A stretch of 64,000 nt of DNA from Sphingomonas sp. Leaf32 (GTDB lineage Bacteria; Pseudomonadota; Alphaproteobacteria; Sphingomonadales; Sphingomonadaceae), in assembly GCF_001421765.1 (NCBI RefSeq), contig NZ_LMLA01000009.1:248001-312000 (forward strand). Reading direction: 5' to 3'. Below are positions 1-9,716 of the stretch, piece by piece. The position numbers and the translations under genes were made by a program. The notes beneath the pieces are model-generated. The model was not told the origin of the DNA. It did not search any database and was given only the letters and a program-made list of their open reading frames with translations. The number at the start of each line of letters is the position of its first letter. The stretch's first letter is position 1.

Positions 1-261
1 GATCCGCATCAACCGCCCGCGCTGCCAACCGAGCACCAGTCCCGCGCCGGCCGCGACGGCACACACCATCCAGCCCCAACCCGACGGCGGAAAACTGTAG
101 AACAGGCCGCCGGCGACGATGGTGAGGATCGCGGGCATCACCCACAATGTCTCCAGCCGCAGCGGGCGCATCTTCTGCCCGCGCCACCAGCGGATCGCAA
201 CCACCAGCGCCACGATGGCGACCGGCATCAACGTCGGCAGCCAGCCCGTTTGTCCGTTCAT
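1..261 (-). CDS. CcdC-like (DUF1453) membrane protein, N-terminal part
   Basis: The ATG is at 261-259 on the minus strand and the frame stays open to position 1, so only the first 87 residues are seen. They start MNGQTGWLPTLMPVAIVALV, followed by a basic segment (RWWRGQKMR), a second hydrophobic helix around LETLWVMPAILTIVAGGLF and a third beginning WGWMVCAVAAGAGLVLGW. This alternation of short helices with small basic loops resembles the CcdC/DUF1453 family of inner-membrane proteins, whose role is poorly known. The gene begins 45 bases beyond the stop of gcvPB on the same strand and could be read through from the gcv operon. The family call rests on pattern recognition only. Confidence 0.6.
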   Translation of the reverse strand, partial: MNGQTGWLPTLMPVAIVALVVAIRWWRGQKMRPLRLETLWVMPAILTIVAGGLFYSFPPSGWGWMVCAVAAGAGLVLGWQRGRLMRI

Positions 262-306
262 CGAAAATCCCCCGCCCCGCCCGCCGATCGGACGGGGCGG
301 GAGCCG

Positions 307-1881
307 TTATTCGGCGGCTTCCGCCACCGGCGCAACGCTTTCCTTCCACGCCAGCACCGGCTTGCGCGCCGCCAGCGTCTCGTCGAGGCGGCGGCGCGGC
401 GCGAAGTGCGGCGCGGACTTCAGCGCCTGATCGCCGGCCTTGGCGCGTTCACCGACCGACTTCAGCGCGCCGATGAACTGGTCGAGCGCCGCCTTGCTCT
501 CCGTCTCGGTCGGTTCGACCAGCATCGCACCGTGGACGACCAGCGGGAAATACACCGTCATCGGGTGATAGCCCTCGTCGATCAGGCCCTTCGCCACGTC
601 GAGCGTCGAGAAGCCTTCCGCCAGGTTGGCATCGCTGAACAATGCCTCGTGCATACACGGCCCGCTCTTGCCGAACGGCGCGTCGAGCGTGTCGTCCAGG
701 CTGCGCAAGACATAATTGGCGTTGAGCACCGCATCTTCCGCGACCTGCTTCAACCCGTCGGCGCCGTGGCTGAGGATGTAGCTCAGCGCGCGGGTGAACA
801 TGCCCATCTGGCCGTGGAACGCGACCATCCGGCCGAAGCTGTCGGCGTGATGCTCGCCCGCCGTTTCCTCTTCGACCAGCACGAACCGGCCGTCCTGCTT
901 CTCAACGAACGGCAGCGGTGCGAAGGGGGTCAGCGCCTTGGAAAACACCACCGGACCCGACCCCGGACCGCCGCCGCCGTGGGGCGTCGAGAAGGTCTTG
1001 TGCAGGTTGATGTGCATCGCATCGACGCCCAGGTCACCCGGCCGCACCCGGCCGACGATCGCGTTGAAGTTCGCGCCGTCGCAATAGACGTAGCCACCCG
1101 CCGCGTGCACCGCGTCGGAGATTTCCTTCAGGTCGCGCTCGAACAGCCCGCAGGTGTTCGGGTTCGTAATCATCACGCCCGCGACGTCGGGACCCAGCCG
1201 GTCCTTCAGCGCCTGCGTATCGATCCGCCCCTCGGCGGTGGCGGGAATGGCCTTCACGGTGAAGCCCGCGAACGCCGCCGTCGCCGGGTTGGTGCCGTGC
1301 GCCGATTCCGGCACCAGGATCGTCTTGCGATGGCCCTCGCCGCGCTTCTCCAGCGCCGCCTTGATCGCGAGGATGCCGCACAGCTCGCCATGCGCGCCGG
1401 CCTTCGGCGACATCGCGACCGAATCCATGTTGGTCAGCGTGACCAGCCAGTGCGCAAGCTGATGGATCACCTCCAGCGCGCCCTGCACCGTGTCGATCGG
1501 CCCCAGCGGATGGAGGTCGGCAAAGCCGGGCAGTCGCGCCATCCGCTCGTTGAGGCGCGGATTATGCTTCATCGTGCACGATCCCAGCGGGAACAGGCCG
1601 AGGTCGATGGCATAATTCTGCCGCGACAGGCGGGTATAGTGGCGGACCGCCTCCGGCTCCGACAGGCCGGGCAGGCCGATCGCGCCCTTGCGGGCATGGC
1701 CGCCGAGGCGCGAGGCAATCTTCGGCGCTTCGTCGATGTCGACGCCGGTGGTCTCGTTCGATCCGATTTCGAAGATCAGCGCCTCTTCCAGCATCAGCGC
1801 GCGATTGCCGGTGAAGGTCGCCTGCTGCTGCGTCGAAGCCTCGCCCATTTCTGGACGCCAGCCGCTCTGGTTCACGCTCAT
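307..1881 (-). CDS. gcvPB: Glycine dehydrogenase (decarboxylating) subunit 2, P-protein beta
   Basis: This is the catalytic C-terminal half of the split P-protein of the glycine cleavage system, 524 residues. It decarboxylates glycine on pyridoxal phosphate and passes the aminomethyl group to lipoyl-GcvH in the cytoplasm. The PLP lysine is seen as Lys295 in [16 protein letters not shown], a strongly conserved block followed by the glycine-rich loop. Other family landmarks are [14 protein letters not shown] (about 99-113) and ESAHGTNPA (about 192-200). Its ATG overlaps the stop of gcvPA by 4 bases, so the two halves are translationally coupled. The split form (two genes rather than one of about 950 residues) is common in Sphingomonadales and Firmicutes. 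Confidence 0.97.
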   Translation of the reverse strand: MSVNQSGWRPEMGEASTQQQATFTGNRALMLEEALIFEIGSNETTGVDIDEAPKIASRLGGHARKGAIGLPGLSEPEAVRHYTRLSRQNYAIDLGLFPLGSCTMKHNPRLNERMARLPGFADLHPLGPIDTVQGALEVIHQLAHWLVTLTNMDSVAMSPKAGAHGELCGILAIKAALEKRGEGHRKTILVPESAHGTNPATAAFAGFTVKAIPATAEGRIDTQALKDRLGPDVAGVMITNPNTCGLFERDLKEISDAVHAAGGYVYCDGANFNAIVGRVRPGDLGVDAMHINLHKTFSTPHGGGGPGSGPVVFSKALTPFAPLPFVEKQDGRFVLVEEETAGEHHADSFGRMVAFHGQMGMFTRALSYILSHGADGLKQVAEDAVLNANYVLRSLDDTLDAPFGKSGPCMHEALFSDANLAEGFSTLDVAKGLIDEGYHPMTVYFPLVVHGAMLVEPTETESKAALDQFIGALKSVGERAKAGDQALKSAPHFAPRRRLDETLAARKPVLAWKESVAPVAEAAE

Positions 1882-3236
1882 GCCAGTATCTCCGTCAGCG
1901 CCGTCGCCAGCGCCTCGATATCTTCCTCGGTCACGGTTTCGGTGACCGCCACGACCAGCCCGTTGGCCAGCGCATCCTCGCCCGGATACAGCCGGCCGAG
2001 CGACACGCCCGCCAGCACGCCGCGATCGGCCAGTTCGCGCACGACCGGCCGCGCCTCGACCGGCAGCTTCAGGGTGAATTCATTGAAGAAGCTGTCGTTG
2101 ACCAGCTCGACGCCCGGCACCTGCGCCAGCCGGTCGGCGGCGGCACATGCCTTGGCGTGATTGACCTCAGCCAGTTGCCTCAACCCCTTTTCGCCGAGCA
2201 GCGTCAGGTGGATCGAGAAGGCGAGCGCGCACAGCCCCGAATTGGTGCAAATGTTCGACGTCGCCTTTTCGCGGCGGATATGCTGTTCGCGGGTCGACAG
2301 CGTCAGCACGAAGCCGCGCTTGCCCTCGGCATCGACCGTCTCGCCGCACAGCCGGCCCGGCATCTGCCGCACCAGCTTTTCCGAACAGGCGAACAGCCCG
2401 ACATAGGGACCGCCGAATTGCAGCCCGACGCCCAGCGACTGGCCTTCGCCGACCACGATGTCGGCGCCCAGATTGCCCGGCGCCTCGATCGCGCCCAGCG
2501 CGACCGGCTCGGTCACCACCGCGATCAGCAACGCCTTGGCGGCGTGCGCGGCATCGGCGATCCGCCGCAGGTCGGGAATGCGGCCGAGAATGTCGGGATA
2601 CTGTACGACCACGCACGAGGTGTCGGCGTCGATTCCCGCGATCACCGCGTCGTCGTCGGTGGCGGCGTCCAGCACCGGCAGCGCCGTCGCCAGCACGTCG
2701 CCGGTATATTTCGCCATGGTCTTCGCGACCGAGACATAGTGCGGATGCACCCCGCCCGAAAACACCGCCTTGGCCTTGCGCGTGACACGACGCGCCATCG
2801 TCACCGCTTCCCAGCAGGCGGTCGAGCCGTCGTACATCGACGCATTCGCCACGTCGCAGCCCAGCAGCCGGGCGACCTGGCTCTGGAACTCGAACAGCAT
2901 CTGCAACGTGCCCTGCGCGATTTCGGGCTGATAGGGCGTGTAGGCCGTCAGATACTCGCCGCGCTGGATCAGGTGATCGACGCTGGCGGGCACATGGTGA
3001 CGATACGCGCCGCAGCCGAGGAAGAACGGCACCGACCCGGCCGCGACATTCTTCGCCGCCAGCGCCGACAAATGCCGTTCGACCGCCAGCTCGCTGGCAT
3101 GGTTCGGCAGGCCGGGCACCGGCCCGTCGAGCCGGGCGGATTCGGGAACGTCGACGAACAGGTCATCGATGCTGTCAGCACCGATCACGGACAGCATGTC
3201 CGCGCGGTCGGTCGGGGTCAGGGGAAGATAGCGCAT
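1878..3236 (-). CDS. gcvPA: Glycine dehydrogenase (decarboxylating) subunit 1, P-protein alpha
   Basis: This is the N-terminal half of the split P-protein, 452 residues. It has the aminotransferase class V fold but lacks the PLP lysine and forms an alpha2beta2 complex with GcvPB. Visible landmarks are [15 protein letters not shown] at the start, [14 protein letters not shown] (about 99-112) and [20 protein letters not shown] (about 260-280), all typical of this subunit. An AAGGA ribosome-binding site sits 8 bases before the ATG on the minus strand. The gene is separated from gcvH by about 160 bases holding two inverted palindromes, which may dampen or punctuate the operon transcript between the gcvTH and gcvP parts. 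Confidence 0.97.
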   Translation of the reverse strand: MRYLPLTPTDRADMLSVIGADSIDDLFVDVPESARLDGPVPGLPNHASELAVERHLSALAAKNVAAGSVPFFLGCGAYRHHVPASVDHLIQRGEYLTAYTPYQPEIAQGTLQMLFEFQSQVARLLGCDVANASMYDGSTACWEAVTMARRVTRKAKAVFSGGVHPHYVSVAKTMAKYTGDVLATALPVLDAATDDDAVIAGIDADTSCVVVQYPDILGRIPDLRRIADAAHAAKALLIAVVTEPVALGAIEAPGNLGADIVVGEGQSLGVGLQFGGPYVGLFACSEKLVRQMPGRLCGETVDAEGKRGFVLTLSTREQHIRREKATSNICTNSGLCALAFSIHLTLLGEKGLRQLAEVNHAKACAAADRLAQVPGVELVNDSFFNEFTLKLPVEARPVVRELADRGVLAGVSLGRLYPGEDALANGLVVAVTETVTEEDIEALATALTEILA

Positions 3237-3275
3237 GATGGTCCTTGTTGGTCCGCCGGGGGAGCGGCCTCATTC

Positions 3276-3373
3276 GTCATTCCGGCGCCAAGCCGGAATC
3301 CACGGATACGGGCGTCATCGATTCAGAACGCGCCGGCCCGTGACCATGGATCCCGGCCTCCGCCGGGATGACG
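3276..3373. repeat. Pair of inverted REP-like palindromes
   Basis: Two copies of an intergenic palindrome face each other: GTCATTCCGGCGCCAAGCC with its continuation at 3276-3300, and the reverse-orientation copy ending GCCGGGATGACG at 3348-3373. Each copy can fold into a hairpin (CCGGC / GCCGG). The same element recurs at about 5.4, 32.9-33.2 and 33.8-33.9 kb. Here it sits between gcvPA and gcvH within the operon. Confidence 0.85.
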
Positions 3374-3398
3374 GGAGGCCGGGGGACAGACGGTTCGC

Positions 3399-3770
3399 TT
3401 ACAGCCGCGCAACGTAGGCGGCGTATTTCTCTTCATCCATCAGCTCGCCCAGCTCACTGTCATCGCGCAGCGTCAGCTTGAAGAACCAGCCATCACCTTC
3501 CGGGTCCTCGTTCACCAGCGCCGGGTTGTCGGTCAACGCGGGATTGCCCTCGATCACGATGCCCGATGCCGGAGTGTAGACGTCGGACGCGGCCTTCACC
3601 GATTCGACCACGGCGGCATCGTCGCCCTTGGTCAGTTCGCGGCCGTCGGCGGGGACGTCGACGAACACGATGTCGCCCAGCTGCCCGGCGGCATATTCGG
3701 TGATGCCGACCGTCGCGACTTCACCGTCGACTTCGATCCACTCATGTTCCTGCGTGAAAAAACGGCTCAT
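3399..3770 (-). CDS. gcvH: Glycine cleavage system H protein
   Basis: This is the lipoyl carrier protein that shuttles the aminomethyl group between the P, T and L proteins; 123 residues, the usual length. The lipoylated lysine is Lys59 in VVESVKAASDVYTP, the canonical GcvH signature. The N-terminus (FTQEHEWIEVDGEVATVGIT) and the C-terminal GDGWFFKLTL block are typical. The gene lies 15 bases downstream of gcvT and upstream of gcvPA on the same strand, so it belongs to the riboswitch-controlled operon. Confidence 0.97.
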   Translation of the reverse strand: MSRFFTQEHEWIEVDGEVATVGITEYAAGQLGDIVFVDVPADGRELTKGDDAAVVESVKAASDVYTPASGIVIEGNPALTDNPALVNEDPEGDGWFFKLTLRDDSELGELMDEEKYAAYVARL

Positions 3771-3785
3771 CGGGGCAACTCCCTC

Positions 3786-4988
3786 TTAACGGACGTAACG
3801 ATGGGGGACGAACGGCATCGGGACGACCCGCGCCGTGTGCAGCTTGCCGCGCTGGCGCAGGGTGATCGCCCCGCTTTCCGCCAGCGCCGGCGGGCAATAG
3901 GCCATGGCGATCGGCGCCTGGACGCTGGGCGCGAACCCGCCCGAGGTGACGTGGCCGACGACGGTTCCGTCCGCATCGATCACCTCGGCACCCTCGCGCA
4001 CCGGCTGGCGACCCTCGACGATCACGCCGATGCGCTTGAGCGCGGGACCGGCGGCGCGTTCGGCGAGGATGCGCTCGGCACCGGGGAAGCCGCCCTCTTC
4101 ACGGCGACGCTTCGACAGCGCGAAGCCCAGATCGGCGGCGACCGGCGTCGTGTCGGGCGAAAGGTCATGGCCGTAGAGCGGCAACCCGGCTTCGAGGCGC
4201 AGCGAGTCGCGCGCGCCCAGACCGATCGGCTTTACCTCCGGTTCGGCGCAGATCGCGTCGGCAAAGGCAGTGGCGGCATCCTCGGGCAGCGAAATCTCAT
4301 AGCCGTCCTCACCGGTATAGCCCGAACGGCTGACCCACAGGCCATGACCCTGCCAGTCGAACGGCCCAGCCGTCATGAACGTCAACGCGGCGACACCCGG
4401 CAGGATGCGGTCCAGCGCATCGACCGCCTTCGGCCCCTGCACCGCCAGCAGCGCGCGGTCGTCGAGGTGGTTCAGCGTGATCTCATCGGCGAGATGCTCG
4501 CGCAGGTGGCCGATATCGTCGTACTTGGTCGCACCGTTGACGACCGTGTAGAAGGCGTCGTCGCCCTCGGCAGCATCCATCGGGAACGGAATGCCCGGCT
4601 CCGCCGCATCCAGCCGCGTGACCATCAGGTCGTCGAGGATACCGCCATTGTCGTCCAGCAGCAGCGAATAGCGGATCTTGGCGGGCTTCAGGATGCGCAG
4701 GTCGCCCGGCAGCAACGCCTCCAGCGCGGCGGTGGCATCGGGTCCGTGGATCAGCAACTGGCCCATATGGCTGACGTCGAACAGCCCGGCGCTCTCACGC
4801 GTCCACAGATGCTCCGCCATGATGCCTTCATACTGGACCGGCATCGTATAGCCCGCGAACGGGACCATACGCCCGCCCCTCGCGCGGTGCCACGCGTCGA
4901 GCGGGAGGGCCTGCGGCGGCAGTTCCTCGACCGGATCGGTGCCGTCGGCGCGCAGTTCGTGGGCGGGTTCGGGGGCAATGTCGCTCAT
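3786..4988 (-). CDS. gcvT: Glycine cleavage system aminomethyltransferase (T protein)
   Basis: The T protein transfers the one-carbon unit from aminomethyl-lipoyl GcvH to tetrahydrofolate, releasing ammonia; 400 residues from the start chosen. That start (MSDIAPEPAHELRADG) is preceded by AAGGA at 8 bases, and the longer open frame up to 5036 has no better signal. Conserved blocks are GGRMVPFAGYTMPVQYEGI, RESAGLFDVSHMGQ and SRSGYTGEDGYEI. The first gene of the operon, it follows the tandem glycine riboswitch directly (about 65 bases). The N-terminal 25 residues are an extension beyond the usual family start. Confidence 0.96.
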   Translation of the reverse strand: MSDIAPEPAHELRADGTDPVEELPPQALPLDAWHRARGGRMVPFAGYTMPVQYEGIMAEHLWTRESAGLFDVSHMGQLLIHGPDATAALEALLPGDLRILKPAKIRYSLLLDDNGGILDDLMVTRLDAAEPGIPFPMDAAEGDDAFYTVVNGATKYDDIGHLREHLADEITLNHLDDRALLAVQGPKAVDALDRILPGVAALTFMTAGPFDWQGHGLWVSRSGYTGEDGYEISLPEDAATAFADAICAEPEVKPIGLGARDSLRLEAGLPLYGHDLSPDTTPVAADLGFALSKRRREEGGFPGAERILAERAAGPALKRIGVIVEGRQPVREGAEVIDADGTVVGHVTSGGFAPSVQAPIAMAYCPPALAESGAITLRQRGKLHTARVVPMPFVPHRYVR

Positions 4989-5054
4989 GGGCCACGTCCT
5001 TCGTGATAGGGGCAATCGACGGACGCACGGGCGCACCGCGCCTGACGACCATCG

Positions 5055-5245
5055 CCCCCTCTGTCACGGAACCTGAGAGCTTTCGCGAGGGGCTATGCCC
5101 TGCTTACCCCTTCGGTGGCCCGACCGTTTCGGCCGCGGCGCTTTCCAGAGTATCATATGCCCCGCGCGGTCCCTGTTGCCTGAGAGATTCCGGGGCGGTT
5201 GCTCCTTCGGCGGCGGATCACTCCGCACTCTCCCGCGCGTGGCGT
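5055..5245 (-). promoter_or_regulatory. Tandem glycine riboswitch upstream of gcvT
   Basis: On the minus strand, two aptamers lie in tandem before gcvT. Aptamer 1 (about 5148-5240) has GCGGGAGAG, then GCCGAAGGAGCAA, then TCTCAGGCAACAGGGACC. Aptamer 2 (about 5057-5140) has CACCGAAGGGGTAAGC, then CTCTCAGGTTCCGTGACAGA. These are the conserved glycine-aptamer elements (GGGAGAG/CTCTC stem, CCGAAGG internal loop, closing ACAG). The short linker is typical of the cooperative two-aptamer class, an ON switch that permits gcv expression when glycine is high. The exact P1 ends are estimated by eye. Confidence 0.95.
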
Positions 5246-5345
5246 CGGCTGCAAGCCTGTCGATCCGCGAAGCTCTGGCTCGGGCGTCGGGATTAGTCAA
5301 TCGGGAAAGCGGGGTTGGTGGCGGACGGAGGGGCAACGCGACGAC

Positions 5346-5493
5346 GTTCGTCATCCCGGCGCAGGCCGGGATAGCGGGTGCCAGAAACCATTCTCCTCGT
5401 CATTCCCGCGAAGGCGGGAATCCATACACGCTGACCTTCGAGCAGGACTCGCTGCCGCTGCGTCTATAGATTCCCGCCTTCGCGGGAATGACG
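5346..5493. repeat. Three REP-like palindromes
   Basis: The elements are CGTCATCCCGGCGCAGGCC (about 5348-5372), CGTCATTCCCGCGAAGGCG (about 5397-5422), and an opposite-oriented copy TTCCCGCCTTCGCGGGAATG (about 5470-5490). The second and third form a large inverted pair. The 5246-5526 stretch between the riboswitch and the next gene holds only these repeats; I see no gene in it. Confidence 0.85.
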
Positions 5494-5526
5494 ATGTGTA
5501 TGAACCGCCGCGCGCCCGGCCCGGCC

Positions 5527-6177
5527 TTACCGCGTAACGTTGTACCGCAGCTGCGCGTCGGTCAGCTGGAACCCGACCAGCGCCTCGAACGTGGCGGCCA
5601 ACACGGCCTGACGCACCGCCGGATCGGACAGCGGATCGATCGCGGCGTCCTGATCCCCGGCCTTGCGGCGGCGGTTGATCTGGTTGCGGGTTTCCTGCGG
5701 CAGCGTCGCGGCGGCGCGGTCGACGACCGCCGTCCCCCGCGCCTGTGCGGAGGCGCGTGCCTCGCCCGCCGCGAAGTTCAGCGTGACCTGCCCCACCCGC
5801 TTCGACACGACCTGCGTGCCGCCGCGTACCACCGACACGAAATAGGGCAGCGTCACTGTCCGCGCGGCATCGGTGCGGTTGCGCCGGGCCTGCACGTCGA
5901 AGCTGATCGTGCTGTTGATCGTGTCGGTGCCCTCGACGCAGTTCGCGCGGACGTTGGTCAGCGTCGCCACGACGTCGATCGCCGTCGCATCGGTGCTGGC
6001 GGGCGGATCGAACAGCGTGATGTCGCCGGTCCCGGCGGGCACGCCCGCCACCGGGCAAGCGGACCGCACCGCCGAAATGCCGACGCCCTGCGTCACGTCC
6101 AGCTCGCCGGTGCGCTTGCACCCCGACAAGGCGACAACAGCGAGCGTGGCGACGGCAACGGTTTTGCGGAGGGTCAC
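5527..6177 (-). CDS. Putative lipoprotein of unknown function
   Basis: From a GTG at 6177 the protein starts VTLRKTVAVATLAVVALSGC, an n-region plus hydrophobic segment ending in a clear lipobox (LSGC), so it is probably lipidated and exported. AAGGT lies about 10 bases before this GTG; an in-frame ATG at 6231 would only add an unlikely non-hydrophobic extension. The mature part (about 195 residues) is soluble-looking, with beta-rich segments (TITLF... YFVSVVRGGTQVVSKRVGQVTLNF) and a C-terminal helical part. I recognise no named family with certainty. It is divergent from ispH, with about 160 bases between the starts. Confidence 0.75.
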   Translation of the reverse strand: MTLRKTVAVATLAVVALSGCKRTGELDVTQGVGISAVRSACPVAGVPAGTGDITLFDPPASTDATAIDVVATLTNVRANCVEGTDTINSTISFDVQARRNRTDAARTVTLPYFVSVVRGGTQVVSKRVGQVTLNFAAGEARASAQARGTAVVDRAAATLPQETRNQINRRRKAGDQDAAIDPLSDPAVRQAVLAATFEALVGFQLTDAQLRYNVTR

Positions 6178-6336
6178 GGAAATCTGTACCTTATGCACGG
6201 GTGCGGCGATGCCGCGCCTCCTGATAGCCACGCTTCATAGGAACCGGCTTTCGCGCGTGCAAGCAATCGCGTGTTTGGGGCGATACCGTCCGGCTTGACT
6301 TGGCGTGCCACCAAACAAGCTGTAAGCGCTGGGGCC

Positions 6337-7290
6337 ATGACCGAACCCCAGCGCCCCGCCATCGAACTGCTGATCGCCGCCCCGCGCGGTTTCTGCGCCG
6401 GGGTCGACCGCGCCATCCAGATCGTCGAGCTGGCGATCCAGAAGCACGGCGCGCCGGTCTATGTCCGGCACGAGATTGTCCATAACAAGTTCGTGGTCGA
6501 CTCGCTGCGCGCGAAGGGCGCGATCTTTGTCGAGGAACTGGACCAGGTGCCCGACGGCGTGCCGGTCGTGTTCTCGGCGCATGGCGTGCCGAAATCGGTG
6601 CCGGCGGCGGCGAGCGAGCGGGGCCTCGAATATCTCGACGCCACCTGCCCGCTCGTGTCGAAGGTCCACCGCCAGGCCGAACGGCTGGTAGCATCCGGCC
6701 GCCACATCCTGTTCGTCGGCCATGCCGGCCATCCGGAGGTCATCGGCACTTTCGGGCAGGTGCCTCAGGGGCAAATGACGCTGATCGAAACGGTCGAGGA
6801 CGTCGCGAACCTGACCCCCGCCGACCCCGACAACCTCGCCTTCCTGACGCAGACGACGCTGTCGGTCGACGACACGCGCGCCATCGTCGAGGCGACGATC
6901 GCCCGCTTCCCGACCATCGTCGCACCCAAGGCCGACGACATCTGCTATGCCACGTCCAACCGGCAGAATGCGGTGAAGGCGATCGCGCAAAGCTGCGACA
7001 TGATGCTGGTGATCGGCGCGCCCAATTCGTCCAACTCGGTCCGGCTGGTAGAAGTGGCGGAGCGTGAAGGCATCTCGGCCAGACTGATCCAGCGCGCCGC
7101 CGAACTCGACTTCGCGTGGCTGGAGGGGGTCGGCACGCTCGGCATCACCGCCGGCGCCTCGGCGCCCGAAGTGCTGGTGCGCGAACTGGTCGACCGCATC
7201 GCCACCCGCTTCACGGTGACCGAGCGCGAGGTCGAGATGACGCGCGAGACGATCGCGTTCAAGCTGCCGCGCGGCCTCGAAGCCGCCTGA
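6337..7290 (+). CDS. ispH: 4-hydroxy-3-methylbut-2-enyl diphosphate reductase
   Basis: IspH (LytB) catalyses the last step of the methylerythritol-phosphate isoprenoid pathway, reducing HMBPP to IPP and DMAPP with an oxygen-sensitive iron-sulfur cluster. The 317-residue protein has the three cluster cysteines: Cys20 ([12 protein letters not shown]), Cys104 ([11 protein letters not shown]) and Cys203 ([11 protein letters not shown]). His49, His82 and His129 lie in the expected substrate-binding blocks. The ATG at 6337 is chosen because the family begins just before [10 protein letters not shown]; the upstream 22 in-frame residues are not family-like. Its TGA overlaps the ATG of thrB. Confidence 0.97.
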   Translation: MTEPQRPAIELLIAAPRGFCAGVDRAIQIVELAIQKHGAPVYVRHEIVHNKFVVDSLRAKGAIFVEELDQVPDGVPVVFSAHGVPKSVPAAASERGLEYLDATCPLVSKVHRQAERLVASGRHILFVGHAGHPEVIGTFGQVPQGQMTLIETVEDVANLTPADPDNLAFLTQTTLSVDDTRAIVEATIARFPTIVAPKADDICYATSNRQNAVKAIAQSCDMMLVIGAPNSSNSVRLVEVAEREGISARLIQRAAELDFAWLEGVGTLGITAGASAPEVLVRELVDRIATRFTVTEREVEMTRETIAFKLPRGLEAA

Positions 7291-8243
7291 TGGCCGTCTA
7301 TACGCAGGTGTCGGCGGAGGCGCTCGCCCGCTTCCTGTCGGGCTATGACCATGGCGACCTCGTGTCGGCCAAGGGGATCGCCGAGGGGGTGGAGAACAGC
7401 AACTATCTGGTCGACACCACGACCGGGCGGTTCATCCTGACGCTGTATGAAAAGCGCGTCGATCTGGCCGACCTGCCCTTTTTCTTCGCGATGACCGATG
7501 CGTTGGCCGATGCCGGCAACCCGGTGCCGCGCGCGCTGCCCGACCGGGCGGGACAGGTGATCCAGACGCTGGAGGGTCGCCCCGCCTGCCTGATCGAGTT
7601 CCTGTCGGGCGTGTCGGTCAGCCACCCCACGATCGAACAGGCCCATGCGGCGGGCGCGGCGCTGGGCGCGCTGCATCGTACCTTGAGCGATTTCGTGCCG
7701 ACCCGCGCCAATTCGATGGGCATGGCGGCATGGCCCAAACTCCATGCCGACTGCGCCGACCAGCTCGATTCGATCCGGCCGGGCCTGCGCGCGCGGGTGG
7801 GCGGGGCGCTGGACGCCGTGCTGGCGGACTGGCCCGCCGACCTGCCGACCGGAGCGATCCATGCCGATCTCTTTCCCGACAACGTCCTGATGCTGGGCGA
7901 CCGGGTGACCGGGCTGATCGACTTCTATTTCGCCTGCACCGACATCATCGCCTATGACGTCGCGATCACCCACTCGGCATGGAGCTTCGACGCGAAGGGT
8001 TTGCCCCTCGACCCGGCGATCGGGCAGGCGCTGCTCGCCGGCTATCGCACGGAAGCGTCGCTGTCGGATGCCGAAGTCGCCGCACTCCCGCTGCTGGCGA
8101 AGGGCGCGTGCATCCGCTTCCTGCTCACCCGCGCCTGGGACTGGATCAACACGCCGCCCGATGCGCTGGTGACGCGCAAGGACCCGCTCGCCTATCTGCG
8201 CCGGCTCGACTGGTACGACACGAACCCGACCGCCTTCGCATGA
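7290..8243 (+). CDS. thrB: Homoserine kinase (aminoglycoside-phosphotransferase fold)
   Basis: The protein has 317 residues. It phosphorylates homoserine in threonine synthesis, and in alphaproteobacteria this activity is carried by an APH/ChoK-fold enzyme rather than the GHMP-type ThrB. Visible are the N-terminal [20 protein letters not shown], the nucleotide-loop region GVENSNYLV, and the catalytic pair of motifs [16 protein letters not shown] and [11 protein letters not shown]. It starts in an ATGA overlap with ispH and ends in an ATGA overlap with rnhA, so it is translationally coupled on both sides. The order ispH-thrB-rnhA is frequently conserved in alphaproteobacteria. Confidence 0.93.
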   Translation: MAVYTQVSAEALARFLSGYDHGDLVSAKGIAEGVENSNYLVDTTTGRFILTLYEKRVDLADLPFFFAMTDALADAGNPVPRALPDRAGQVIQTLEGRPACLIEFLSGVSVSHPTIEQAHAAGAALGALHRTLSDFVPTRANSMGMAAWPKLHADCADQLDSIRPGLRARVGGALDAVLADWPADLPTGAIHADLFPDNVLMLGDRVTGLIDFYFACTDIIAYDVAITHSAWSFDAKGLPLDPAIGQALLAGYRTEASLSDAEVAALPLLAKGACIRFLLTRAWDWINTPPDALVTRKDPLAYLRRLDWYDTNPTAFA

Positions 8244-8692
8244 CCGACGCCCCCGAACTCCCCCGCGTGGAAATCGCGACCGATGGCGCGTGCAAGGGCA
8301 ATCCGGGGCGCGGCGGCTGGGGCGCGGTGCTGCGCGCCGCCGATGGCCGCGAACGCGAATTGTCGGGCGGCGAGCGTGAGACGACCAACAACCGCATGGA
8401 ACTGATGGCCGCGATCGAGGGGCTGCGGGCGCTCAAGCGCCCGTGCCGCGTGATCCTGTCTACCGACAGCCGCTATGTGATGGATGGCCTGACCAAGTGG
8501 ATCAAGGGCTGGCAGAAGAACGGGTGGAAGACCGCCGCGCGCCAGCCGGTCAAGAATGCCGAGCTATGGCAGGACCTGCTCGCCGCCGCCAAGCCGCACC
8601 GTATCGAATGGCAATGGGTCAAGGGCCATGCCGGTCATCCCGATAACGAGCGCGCCGACAAGCTCGCCAGCGATGCGGCGATCCGCCAGTGA
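8240..8692 (+). CDS. rnhA: Ribonuclease HI
   Basis: RNase HI cleaves RNA in RNA-DNA hybrids, acting in primer removal and R-loop clearance; 150 residues, the family length. All four acidic catalytic residues are seen: Asp in [12 protein letters not shown], Glu in [13 protein letters not shown], Asp in [11 protein letters not shown], and Asp in [15 protein letters not shown], the last with the conserved histidine. The basic protrusion ([14 protein letters not shown]) is present. The ATG overlaps the stop of thrB by 4 bases. Confidence 0.97.
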   Translation: MTDAPELPRVEIATDGACKGNPGRGGWGAVLRAADGRERELSGGERETTNNRMELMAAIEGLRALKRPCRVILSTDSRYVMDGLTKWIKGWQKNGWKTAARQPVKNAELWQDLLAAAKPHRIEWQWVKGHAGHPDNERADKLASDAAIRQ

Positions 8693-9354
8693 TCCCCCGT
8701 ATCCTGATCGATACAGCCCAGGTGCCCGGCGACAGCGTCGAGCTGCGCCTCGTCCAGCGCGGCGACGATTTCATGATCGTCCTCGACCGCAACGAACTGA
8801 TGAGCAGCCGCATGTCGGCGTCGGAAGAGGCGCTGGCCGATCTCGGCTGTGCGCATCTGACGGGACGCAAGGGCGTGCGGGTCCTGATCGGCGGCCTCGG
8901 CATGGGCTTCACCCTGCGCCGTGCGCTGAAGATCCTGCCCGCAGATGCCGAGGTGGTGGTTGCCGAACTGGTGCCCAAGATCGTCGAATGGGCGCGCGGA
9001 CCGTTGGCGCATATCTTCGATGGCTGTCTCGACGACCCACGCGTGCGGATCGCGGTGGGCGACGTGGCGTGGGCGATCGAGGAGGGCGGCTGGGACGCGG
9101 TACTGCTCGATGTCGACAATGGCCCGGATGGCCTCACCCATGCCGGCAACGACAAGCTGTATTCGCCGCGCGGTCTGCAAGTGACGCAGCGCGCGTTGCG
9201 GTCGGGCGGGGTGCTGGCGATCTGGTCGGCCTATGCCGATGCGGCGTTCACCAGGCGGCTGAAGGATTGCGGCTATCTGGTCGACGAACAGGTGGTGCGG
9301 GCGCGCGGGACCAAGGGCGCGCGGCATGTGATCTGGTTGGCTGGGCGGCGGTAG
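8689..9354 (+). CDS. Spermidine-synthase-like methyltransferase-fold protein
   Basis: The 221-residue protein from a GTG at 8689 (overlapping the rnhA stop) has a Rossmann methyltransferase core: [18 protein letters not shown] (about 63-80) with the glycine motif, then [16 protein letters not shown] and [14 protein letters not shown]. These match the spermidine/spermine synthase-like superfamily. The region resembles a stand-alone spermidine-synthase-like protein common in proteobacteria rather than a full SpeE (about 280 residues), and no SpeD is nearby, so polyamine synthesis is not assured. It is probably part of the ispH-thrB-rnhA operon. Confidence 0.8.
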   Translation: MIPRILIDTAQVPGDSVELRLVQRGDDFMIVLDRNELMSSRMSASEEALADLGCAHLTGRKGVRVLIGGLGMGFTLRRALKILPADAEVVVAELVPKIVEWARGPLAHIFDGCLDDPRVRIAVGDVAWAIEEGGWDAVLLDVDNGPDGLTHAGNDKLYSPRGLQVTQRALRSGGVLAIWSAYADAAFTRRLKDCGYLVDEQVVRARGTKGARHVIWLAGRR

Positions 9355-9411
9355 GGGCACTTCACCCCTGCCTCCTCCGTCGTTCCATCTGGTTCGAACC
9401 GCGCCCCTCCC

Positions 9412-9660
9412 GTTTAGTTCGAGCTTGTCGAGAACGGGGTTCCGCAAGGATGCCGCTGAAGGCGGACAAACCGCCCCTACCTTCGTTCAGTTCGAGCTTG
9501 TCGAGAACCCGCCAGCCCTAGGCAACCCGTTCTTGACGGACGCTTCTCGACAAGCTCGAAGCTGCTCGAACCAAACGGATTGGGTGGAGAACCATTTCTC
9601 ACCACCGTTCATGCTGAGTAGGGACTGAGCGAAGTCGAAGGCCCGTATCGAAGCACCTGC
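9412..9660. repeat. Cluster of TCGAGCTTGTCGAGAA repeats and a half BIME-like repeat
   Basis: Two direct copies of GTTYAGTTCGAGCTTGTCGA (9412-9435 and 9485-9508) are followed by an inverted copy TTCTCGACAAGCTCGAA (9544-9560). Next comes a half copy (about 9605-9660) of the longer repeat seen as a full inverted pair at 31936-32047, with CTGAGTAGGGACTGAG, CGAAGTCGAAGG and CGTATCGAAGCACCTGCC. The 9355-9716 interval holds only these repeats; no gene is seen. Sequences of this type are scattered in sphingomonad genomes and end-to-end copies may work as transcription terminators or REP elements. Confidence 0.8.
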
Positions 9661-9716
9661 CGCAGTACTTCTATACACTCTCTCAACACCGCCGAGGCCC
9701 CGAAGCCAACGACCGA

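Noticed and set aside
250..2160. 636-residue open frame on the plus strand across gcvPB
   Set aside because: It is the antisense shadow of gcvPB and part of gcvPA; Arg/His/Gln-rich composition and no ribosome-binding site.
3276..5493. CRISPR array from the repeated palindromes
   Set aside because: The units alternate in orientation, have unequal spacing and self-palindromic cores; they are REP-like, not direct repeats with equal spacers.
5351..6121. 256-residue minus-strand frame beside the lipoprotein gene
   Set aside because: Runs through REP palindromes and is out of frame with the lipoprotein, which has a lipobox.
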